Origin: Ectocarpus siliculosus
Lineage: Eukaryota > Sar > Phaeophyceae > Ectocarpales > Ectocarpaceae
DNA length: 12,279 bases
NCBI GenBank assembly: GCA_000310025.1
Contig: FN649731.1
Coordinates: 3,295,374-3,307,652, forward strand
Direction of reading: 5' to 3'
Position numbers and translations under genes: made by a program. Below are positions 1 through 8,740 of this stretch, piece after piece; positions within the stretch are counted from its first letter, which is position 1, and the number at the start of each line of letters is the position of its first letter. The notes below the pieces were generated by a model. That model was not told where the DNA came from, made no database searches, and was given only the letters and a program-made list of their open reading frames with translations.

Positions 1-332
1 CCCGAGTTGGTAGCCCGAACACCCGCCATTTTGTGACTCCTTCGCTTCGTGACAAGATATGCTCGAAAGCGATATTAATTGCGTAGGAGCCACCCGCGCG
101 AACGTCGCGGAGGCCATCTAGGGTTAGCTGGTTGAGCGGAATATAACAACTTCCTGGCACCGAGCTTTCGAGACGTTCGTGCACATTTGGTGGAGAAAAG
201 ACGTTGGTGGGGGGCAGAAGGGTTAACCCAGGGTAGACACGCATCACGGCAAGCGAACCCAGTTGTACTGGCTGTTTCCCTTGTCGCTCTACATCCTGCG
301 TTGCAACGCACACCCTACGGCGATCACGTCGC

Positions 333-357
333 TGTGGTGAGCGTGGGAACTGGTGTT
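333..357 (+). repeat. 25-nt direct repeat, copy 1 (copy 2 at 953-977)
   Basis: The two copies share tgtggtgagYgtgggaaYtg and the following gtgYt, differing at three positions, all transitions. The flanks are not obviously alike. Confidence 0.6.
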
Positions 358-889
358 ACTGTTCGTAACCCGCTCGCTCTTGAGTGGGCATTCTTGGGAT
401 GTGGGCTTGTGGACGTTGACGATATTCGCGTTTCGGTGCTCGACGGAGGTGTGTGTTGACTGTTGTCGAAAGTATATGTCCTTATTGTGCTTGAGTTGGT
501 GCGTGCTCTCTCCCCAAGGTGTCGCGCGAGCAAACGTGCGTTGCTGGCCACTGATGTACGAAAGCAGAGCACCCGATGTGAATGCAATCTTATTTACGTA
601 GTCTGGTCATAGGTCAAAGAAAAACTCAAGGCTGCGTGTGGACCTGTACGTAAGCTACAGCTGCAGCGCAGCGGACGAACTCACTTGTTGTGCCGCTGGA
701 CTCTTTATTGCGCGGAGTGAGGGTTCTCGGCCCCGCACAACATGATCTACCGTATGTGCTGGACCGCCATTTACGGCTACCACTGCAAAACAAAAACAAG
801 GCAACAAAAAGCGGCAACCTTGTTGTCGAGCTCACGAAGCGATCGATCGACGTGTTTTACAACGCCGTTGCCTAGCGACGAAAACCCAA

Positions 890-903
890 CCCCACGTGTG
901 GGG
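890..903. repeat. Short inverted repeat CCCCAC-GT-GTGGGG with CACGTG core
   Basis: Six-base arms flank a two-base centre, and the centre creates CACGTG, the E-box/G-box core bound by bHLH and bZIP factors. No gene start is evident nearby, so a regulatory role is only a possibility. Confidence 0.5.
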
Positions 904-952
904 GTGCATCGAAGAAGAGGAGGGGGGTCAATGCCGTTTTTCGCCGCCGTTG

Positions 953-977
953 TGTGGTGAGTGTGGGAATTGGTGCT
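953..977 (+). repeat. 25-nt direct repeat, copy 2 (copy 1 at 333-357)
   Basis: Same orientation as copy 1, 620 nt further on. The three differences are all C/T. The pair may be remnants of a diverged duplication or dispersed element. Confidence 0.6.
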
Positions 978-1233
978 CGCTTTTTTTGTGTGCATATGCG
1001 GCTTCAAGAAGAACGAGCCTTCGAAATCAATCATAAGGCAACACGGTTTTGGGTTGCAACGTGCCGTTTATACTGCCGTGGTGGCGGTGCTTGTCGGTAT
1101 TTCTAGTTCTTCTGCGATTCCCGTGTGGTGTCTATTATGGGTCTTTCATTGCCAACGCACGGCTTCAATCTTTGGTATTGCTCGTGTTCTGCATTTAGGA
1201 CAAACAAACATGTTTAATGGTAATTTACATATG

Positions 1234-1257
1234 TAGTTGGGATAATAGTTGGGATAA
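1234..1257 (+). repeat. Tandem duplication of the 12-mer tagttgggataa
   Basis: Two perfect adjacent copies of tagttgggataa. It lies in AT-richer sequence with no recognised gene. Confidence 0.9.
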
Positions 1258-1431
1258 CGTATGTATGCCAAGGTTCGGGCAATAGGGGAAGAATTGGGTG
1301 TGGTTTGTTATTTTATTTCGGGTATTTTTCGTTGTTCAGTTTTGGGGCCGCAACCTGAAGTTTTCTCATATTATTCCACGGGTGATGGCCATCCCGCCGC
1401 ATTCATTTTCTCTGATTAGAGCCATGCAGGG

Positions 1432-1740
1432 CTAGGCGTGATTCGAACACCCTAAGGAATGCGAAATAACACGCGCAAACATCCTAAGGTTTTCTAACCG
1501 TTCTATATGAGAGTCAAAAATATATCCATAGACCGGCTGATTCCCTCCTGCGAACACCACGCGCCGCCCGATGGTCGACGTTGTTCCCCGTGAGGCATCA
1601 CTCAAGTTGTCTCTGTCGTCCGCGCTCTCGCTACAACGAAAGGGGTTCTCGGTGCTTGTTCGGCACGTGTCGCGACATGCACGCCTGATCTCTAGAAGTA
1701 CCCTACCAGGTGCCGACGTTGTTCTGCAACGTTCTTCCAT
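1432..1740 (-). CDS. Open frame of 102 codons, protein-like but unrecognised (doubtful)
   Basis: The second half, RRVVFAGGNQPVYGYIFDS followed by HIERLENLRMFARVISHS, has the hydrophobic/charged alternation of an ordered protein, and the frame ends in a TGA just before a TTCGAA-containing segment. I can match it to no family. It overlaps the 216-codon frame on the other strand. Confidence 0.15.
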   Translation of the reverse strand: MEERCRTTSAPGRVLLEIRRACRDTCRTSTENPFRCSESADDRDNLSDASRGTTSTIGRRVVFAGGNQPVYGYIFDSHIERLENLRMFARVISHSLGCSNHA

Positions 1741-2221
1741 GAGTCTCCGTGCCGTGACGTCTGGTATGATCTCACTTTATGTCCTCACGCTCTCTGTGCA
1801 CCATATGGGAGAACAAGAACGATTCAGCGAGGGGGCACCGTCGTCCAGTGCTCTGGCGTGCTGCACCACCAAAGGGAGAGGTTCGAATCGTACCAACCAA
1901 TGGGAAAGTACGGCCAGCTGGTGGGTACACAAAAGTCGACGTTGCGTTCGACGAGGAGAAGGGACGGCTGAGTCCTTCTCAAGACAGATGAATGTGGGCG
2001 AGCACCGAAAGAGCAAGGTTGGGGAAACATCAATTATTGTCTACCCCACACTTCTCCTGCTGCCGCAACACGTTCATTCTAAAGAAGCCAGTCATTGGGA
2101 AATACTGACAGGCATCATCGAATACCTACAGGTAGGACGTGTTTGGCATTACACAGGACAAAAATCTGGAAAGGATAACGAAAAAATAGCGGCCAAGTAC
2201 GAGGCATGCGAGGTATTCTAA
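1571..2221 (+). CDS. Open frame of 216 codons, no recognised product (doubtful)
   Basis: The plus frame starts MVDVVPREASLKLSLSSAL and runs without low-complexity sequence to a TAA at 2221. No domain, transmembrane segment or family motif is visible. It is long for chance in sequence of this base composition, but the minus strand is also open over 1740-1432 (102 codons, including RRVVFAGGNQPVYGYIFDS), and the two overlap, so at most one can be real. It could be a decayed gene or repeat-derived fragment. Confidence 0.15.
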   Translation: MVDVVPREASLKLSLSSALSLQRKGFSVLVRHVSRHARLISRSTLPGADVVLQRSSMSLRAVTSGMISLYVLTLSVHHMGEQERFSEGAPSSSALACCTTKGRGSNRTNQWESTASWWVHKSRRCVRRGEGTAESFSRQMNVGEHRKSKVGETSIIVYPTLLLLPQHVHSKEASHWEILTGIIEYLQVGRVWHYTGQKSGKDNEKIAAKYEACEVF

Positions 2222-2725
2222 TTTTTCACATGACATGCAAGGTTTACCCCCAGCACAACCAGAGACCGAGCCCGGAAGAATCTGCCGGAAATCGAGTCTC
2301 GCGTAGGGTCTCGTGACCAATAACCAAGCGATTGCCTGAGTGTGCAAACCCACCAATCAATATTATCACGAGCTTGCATCTCCCCTGGGCAGCACGCACT
2401 AATAAGATGCACTACCATGCCACGGCCGGCGATGAATTGCAAAGGCCGACACGTGCACCCGAAAACAAAACCAACTGCTTCTCTCGCCAAAGACAATCGT
2501 TTTCGTCACCGAGACAAACTGCAGCAGACAGAGAAGTAATGCACTTACAGGCCGTGTCTTGGTCAGCGGGAACGGTGAAATCAACAAGACCCCTGGCGTG
2601 TAGTGATAGAATACAAGGGGAAAAGAGCCAAGCTACTTGTTCAGAGTCCTTAGATACTCCGTACCGCTGTAGTCTTGAACAGAGACGACCTACAACGACA
2701 CTTGTTGGGGGGAAGTTCCAACTGA
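2222..2725 (-). other. Presumed 3' flank of the TELO2 homologue; no gene seen
   Basis: The interval follows the TAG stop on the minus strand. The minus frame at 2978-2412 and the plus frame at 2332-2985 are open but are overlapping shadows of exon 9 and its flank, with no recognisable protein. No AATAAA-type signal was found at an obvious distance; a TGTAA string occurs near 2549 on the minus strand. Confidence 0.4.
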
Positions 2726-2918
2726 CTACAAGTACGCTAGCGCCTGAACGCTGCTGTGCCCCAACACGGCTCCCGCCAGCTCCCTTGTCCCCCCGTCTGA
2801 CCCTTGAGCGCACGCCTGCAACCATCGCAAGAACTCCCCCTGCTGTCCCTGCACCGCTCCAGACGCGGCTCCGTCTTGAGATCTTTCCACACCCGTGGCC
2901 ACCGCAATCAGCACGGCC
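2726..2918 (-). CDS. TELO2: TELO2 homologue exon 9 (C-terminus, residues 1325-1388, stop TAG)
   Basis: The exon reads R-AVLIAVATGVERS, then a short glycine/glutamine-rich part, EFLRWLQACAQGSDGGTRE, LAGAVLGHSSVQALAYL and a TAG at 2728-2726. Human TELO2 ends with VRQGLLSAVSSVLLSL...EARSWLADVAEKDPDEDC and TLALRALLLLQRL, so the helix-loop-helix with the Trp-Leu pair and the final leucine/alanine helix are preserved. The polypeptide ends about where the family ends, so I take the TAG as the true stop. Confidence 0.86.
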
Positions 2919-5900
2919 CTTTGAGGGGTTGGACAAGAGAGGACGGAGAGGGGAGGGGAGCCGAATAAGCGGATGCACTATCTAGCCAAAAGACGGCAGT
3001 AGCTACATGTAGGCCACACGGCCAGCATCGGGAGAGGTTGCTTGTCCACGGGAGGATTGCCTTCGTGGGCTACTCGACCGGAAATCCGTAATTATTGCTG
3101 TTATTGTTCTCGTTGGTTTCAGTGGCAGGCACGAATTCAGTTTCGAGACGGGTAACCTTTGCTTCTCGTCTCGTCCCATACACAAACAGGCGATAGGCGC
3201 TTGAGGCTGATATCTCTTCACCCTGGTGAATGTCCCAAGAGACCCCCTTCGTCAGGTGACTGCACAAGCGTGTTCCAAACAGATGCAACAGATACGATGC
3301 CTAACCTACCGGCGAAGCTCGCGGCTGTCGGAAGCAGGTCCCCGCAGCAGCCACGCCAGCCCCAGCAGGTCAGCCGCAAGCGCCGGCGTGGCCGGGCAGT
3401 TCCCGCACAACTCCACCAGGCAGGTCAAGCAGTGAAGCAGTCTCGCCGAGAACAGCGGGGATGGCGGCGGCGGCGGCAGCGGCGTGGCACTCGGCAGCGT
3501 GTAGGGAGCGTCGTCAGCGGAGGCCGCCGCTGCGGCTGCTGCAATTGTTCGTCCCACCTCTTGGGAGCGTCGCTGGCCGTGATTTGACGGGGCCGTGGTT
3601 GTCGACTCGCGCAAGCGGAGCACCATCCCCTGCACCGCCAAGAATGCGGGAACCAAATCAAGGCATGAAAGAACGCACAGCAGTGTTGGAGAGCGGTAAG
3701 AAGGAAGGCGCCCGGGGTACCGGGGTGCGAAGCGACAAAGGCGCGGGGCGGGGCGGAAAGGCGGGCAGAACGCTCCCCACGCTGGGTAGGTACAGTTCGT
3801 TTTTGCCGCCATCCCTCGAACCACGGCACTTCCGGTTCACTCCCACAAAAATTCTGCTGAAGTACAACATTCAATGGAGAAAACCCAGTCCTTCGCAGTG
3901 GCGCATGGCGGCTAACAGTGTTGCCGGGTTCAAGGGGGACATGTCGATCCATCGGAAATTAGGCAATTTAAGCCCTGAAACACAATGCTGAAACAACTGC
4001 TGCAGCCGGGATTGAGACTTTATTGACACACCTGCGCGAGAGGGTAGAAAAAGACCGGGGCAAGCCTGCCGAACAGATTCCGCCGGAGCTGCTCTCTCGG
4101 CCCACGCCTGTACCCCCATCTCCTGGTAGTGCCGCCAACCGACGCCGCCCCTTCCCCTTTCGCCGCCCTCGAGCTTCCTCCGCTAGTGCCTTCACGCGAT
4201 TTCCCTTCTTTAGAGCCAGGCCTATCCCTGACACCTTCGTTCCGAGCGGAAGGGGCTGCAGCAACAGCTGAGGCGGAAAGCCCGTGCGTGGCCGATGGCC
4301 CACGCTGTTGCTGGCTGTCCAGCTGCTGCCGTCTGATGCTACCCTGGGGGGTCGCCCCCCTCGCCTCTTGTAGGAGGGCGGACGGGTAGCTGCCTCCGGA
4401 GGAAGAGGGGTGTCCTCCATGCGAACCATCACTATCGCCCACACCACCACCGCTGGGCCTCGTCCAGCCAGCCAGTTCGCTAGCGGCTTGCACCAGAACG
4501 TCCAGGATCTGTTTTGCGGGTTTCGAGAGCAAAGATGTCGCGGTGCTTGTTTGGCGGCATGATCGGTCAAAGCAAAGCCGCCGAAGGCGGTAAAGGTGCG
4601 TCAAAAACATGACGTGGGGGTGAGTAAGGTGTGATGACAACCTTGTCACCCCCACACGGAACAGAAAATGTGACCAGCATAGTGTGCTTCAGGCGACAGC
4701 GCGAGTTTGGACAACATTTTAGGTCGAGGCAAGGGTCTGCTTGGTGGCTGAGGGAGACGACCAGCGCAGGCGCCGTAGACTATTGAGTACGGGTTTCTCG
4801 AGGCAACGTGATTCAGTCTGTTCGAAATAGGTGTGAAAATTTGAGTTGAGACGGCGGGTAAAGACCATTCCTTCTCGAGACGGCGAGTTGAGCCCGCTTT
4901 GCCGAAGCTGCCCTGCTACTACACGCCTTTATCCCAAGGGCAGGAGACATTGATACCATGGTACTTGCCATAGGTCGGACGCTTGACGGGTGCATGTCAT
5001 CCGTGCTGTGAGATACGCATACGGCTTCCGTTGGGTCTCTCGGAGGTAGCGGTACGTCCCGCGTTCGGTACATAGCCCTTTTGGGCGTCGGTGTCCGAGA
5101 GCGGGTCATTGGAAAGATCATACCGACGCCCTTTACAACTGTTAAATTTGGAAATCTGTACCAAAAACAACTTCCCGTTGTCCGCCCACGAACGAAGCCA
5201 CCATCATACACGTCGATACGTGTGTTGGCTTTTGCTTATTGTTGTCCGTCGCGTACACCGCCACGTGTGGATTGAACACAATGTTCCACGCTCGCGATTG
5301 TACACTGGCTGCTTACATGCCCAAGGGCGGGTAGCTTAGCTCCCCTCCCAATACGAAGAGAGCGACAAAAAACACCGTTCTCTTACCTGCATTTTCGTGC
5401 CCTCCGTTGCCCCAGTTCCCCACACCTCACTCCCCAAGTAGAGGGCGCAGCTCTCTGGCGCAGCCGCCACCGTCGCCACAAGCGCTCCGGAACGCCGCGT
5501 CTCGAAACACTAGTGAGCATCAAGCGCAAGAATCCGGTGGTCTAGTTGGTAACCCCGAAACCCTCTATTTAGCAGAGACGGCATCGGTCCCCATTCACGA
5601 GAAACAAAGTTGTAAGAAAGAAGGCTCACGAGCCCAGTTCAACTCCATTTCCTTCATGTTCCTTTATAGAAAATGTTTGACCTGCGCCCGAAGCTAAAAG
5701 CTTGACATTCGCCCGAACGTGATTGTCAGAATGAGCCTGATCGTAGTTCTAAGCGAGCTGATACGGCAGGGCGGCGCGAGTTTGAACGGCATCAACGACC
5801 GGCAGCTAGACTGCGAGCGACATTCCAGAAATGGCACAACAAATACAAACAAGAGCGAGCGAATCGAAGTGGTTTCGAGGGCGTGGGGCTGATGCCCGTC

Positions 5901-8704
5901 GAGCAGGGCAATTGAGTGGCGGACTACTGCACGGTGGTGCCACGTTGACTACGGTTGCCAAGTTTGCCGTACGGGGGCTGTTTCGTAAAAAACAGCAGTA
6001 TCGTTCACCGTAAACACCGCCGCCAATGACACTTAGTGCCGCTGAATGCCTCTGGGCGCGCTGGTAACCCTATTGCACGCTACCCGACTGCCGTCGTACG
6101 CTATAGGATGACGTTGAATGCTTTTGATTGCAGCATTGCCTCTTATGCACGTTGCCGTTCTTGTACCTCAAGGTCGAAGGAGTCCTCCAGGTAGAGAAGG
6201 TCCCTCGAGAGCTCCGGCGCTCGGTGCGCCAAGTCGGGGGGGTTGCGCCGCACGAGATTCTCGGCGCACCTGAGGGCCGTCTCGTGCTGATCCGCTGTGT
6301 CCGGTTTTTCCCGGGAACGCAGCACTGCAGGGTCGGCAGGGAGAGGTATACGCCATTAAACAGCGGTTGGAGGCAATGTGAAAAGGCAAAGACTTGGAAA
6401 GCAAGCATACGGTAACGGTAAGATCTCCGTCCCACGGAACGCCTGGGAGGTAGGGACGGATATGACGCAGCGGGTGAGCGCATCAACTATGATGCTGGGA
6501 GGCTGTCGGTACGTTTGTCCCCATCGCTTGGCAACATGCCGAGGGAGAAAAACGCAACAGATACAAGGATCATCCCGCTACCACTGTCAGAAAAAAGTTA
6601 AGGGAAAAAATGGAAGGAGCAGGACAGAGAATTCTAACGGCGAAAGTCGGCGGTCGACCACATCTGACCCATCACCAACCGAAAACACAGGAGGGCTAGA
6701 ACGCAGCTGGATAGCCCTCAAATGCTGAAACAAGTAAAACCAACCGGTGTCGGGCGGCGGAGGCTAGCGAAGCACAGCAGCAACAACGAGGACATCGACG
6801 ACAACGGCAAACAAAAGCCAAGAAAACAATCGCTGCATTCTTAAACTCAAGCAGACAGAAAAGGCCGACCGAGTGCGTGACAGCACACGACTCACTCTCG
6901 ATGAGCTGGTCGAGATACACCGGCTCAGCAACCTTGGCGAGATCGTCCTGATCGTCCCAGAGATCATACGCCTCGAGGGCATCGTCGTCGTCATCGTCCA
7001 ACCCGAAGCCGCCGCCACCTAGGCCCCCGTAGCCCCCTCCTTCCGTGTCCGTGGACGAACCTCTGCTAGTAGATCCGCTCTCCTGCTCACTGCCCGTGTC
7101 GTCGTTCCCGCCTCCGACCTGAGACAGAAGTCCAGGGTCTAAGTTAGCACGTATTCCCGTGGCAAAAGAACACTTAAGGAAGCGTCGACAACAATAGCAG
7201 CAGCATCATCATCAACGAGCAATCAATCGCACAACACTACACTAGCACCGTACGCACGTTGGCATCTTCGGAGTCTGAGCCGCTCCCAGCGCCCCCCAGC
7301 GGTAGCAGCATGTCGGGATCCAAGTCCGAGTCGTAGTCGCTATCGCCTCGGCCCACCACTTGACCACCCCCGCCCCCCCCGAAACTCGCTGGTAAGCTTT
7401 GCCAGTGCCGCCTTCGCTTCTCTTCCGCTTCAAGCGCCGCGCTGCGCCCCTTCGACCCTCCCCTACCCTTCTTCTTTTTGCTCCTTGGCCTCTCTCGTAC
7501 CGTGCCTTCTGTACCGTCCTTGCTATTCCCGCCCTTCGTGCCCTCGACGCCACTTGTACTCTCCTGTTTCCCAGCCGATGTTTCTCCCTGCCCCTCGCCC
7601 CGCGGCTCCTCCCGTCGCTGCTCCTCCCTCTCCCCATCCAGCTCATCAAAACGCAGTTCTGTTCCCCCAAGGGCCGCTACCGCCTCTCCTACGCGCATGC
7701 CCCTTAGCCTTGTCTCTCTGACCGGGACGTCAAGGTGCGACCCAACCCCTCTGATGAGGATAACGAGGGTGTCCTGGTCGCCGTCCACGCCGCCGCCCAG
7801 CTGCCCGTCTAAGCCGCCGCTGCGTTTCCGAAATGGCACGGAAACAAGTCACGACCGGTCGATGGCCAAAAGAAAGAACGAAAAATCATAGATGCACCAA
7901 TCGCACACCCTTCCCCTGCCCGTGTGTAGCTTCATTGCCGAAGGAATTCCAACCATTGCAACTAGAAATAACTCTCAACAGGAATCTACCAACGCGAGCC
8001 TAAACGTGATGCCAGCCACTGTAACACCAACACACGTACGCACCCCGAAGGGTGCTAGTCTAAACCCTGAAAAACAATTTGCACCCGGTGCGCTTAATCC
8101 GCCGACTTTCCACCCCAGGGTACCCCTTCAAAACCGCAACGCACCTGCGAAGAGCAGCCAGCAGAAAGCTGGTGTAGAACTCCTGCTGCCGAAGCGGAGA
8201 CCTATTGAGGAATGATGGCTCCGCCCACACGGCCCCCACTCTCTTCAGGGCGCCCATCAGGAGCCCCCGGCCCGAGACTGCCTCACCCTCTCGGCAGCCG
8301 GCCTCGCTCGTAGCGGCTCCAAACCTCGCTGCTGCTCCGACCGTGCAGGTCGAGCGGCGATCGCACCACGCCAGGGTGTCGGCGATAGCCTCAGCCGCTG
8401 GAGCAGGGAGCGGTCTCTGCAGCAGCAGCCTCTCCACGAGGCCGACGGAAATATCCGCCGTCGACGCGTTGTCGTCGTCGTCGCCGCTATCGCCTTGCTG
8501 TTGCCTTTTCTGATGAACTGAAGATGACGCCGAGAACGACGATACAGCAGTGCACCCGCCGCCGTTTTCTTCTCCGATTCCTGGCCGCCGCCGCCCGTGA
8601 CCCTCCTCACGCGGTGATCTCGGGACGCGTCGCCCGGAGAGAAGAGGCCGACCGATCAGGACCCGGCAAGCGGCCGTCGGAAACCCGGCCGGCCAGTGAC
8701 CCGA

Positions 8705-8740
<36 letters not shown>

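Larger units (their letters stand above)
1..1431. other. Region without a recognised gene
   Basis: All open frames here are under 95 codons and show no family resemblance. The interval is moderately G/T-rich on the plus strand from about 290 to 1400. It holds a pair of related 25-mers (333-357 and 953-977), a short inverted repeat around a CACGTG core (890-903) and a tandem 12-mer (1234-1257). Confidence 0.6.

Noticed and set aside
1430-1510. TTCGAAT loop on the minus strand near 1440 resembling a tRNA T arm
   Set aside because: One T-stem pair is mismatched and no matching 5' acceptor strand (GGGCTAG) exists at tRNA distance.
1861-1910. tRNA B-box-like GGTTCGAATC near 1880
   Set aside because: The flanking bases do not pair into a T stem and no acceptor stem or D arm can be built upstream.
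3159-3587. Plus-strand 142-codon frame over exon 8 and intron 8
   Set aside because: Glutamine/arginine-rich antisense of the GCC and GCT repeats; no family features.
4813-5211. Minus-strand ORF of 132 codons in intron 6
   Set aside because: The Tel2 family needs no residues between exon 6 and exon 7, and the translation shows no recognisable domain.
7399-7891. Plus-strand Ser/Pro-rich frames over exon 3
   Set aside because: They mirror the charged Lys/Arg/Glu linker coded on the minus strand and show no conserved motif.
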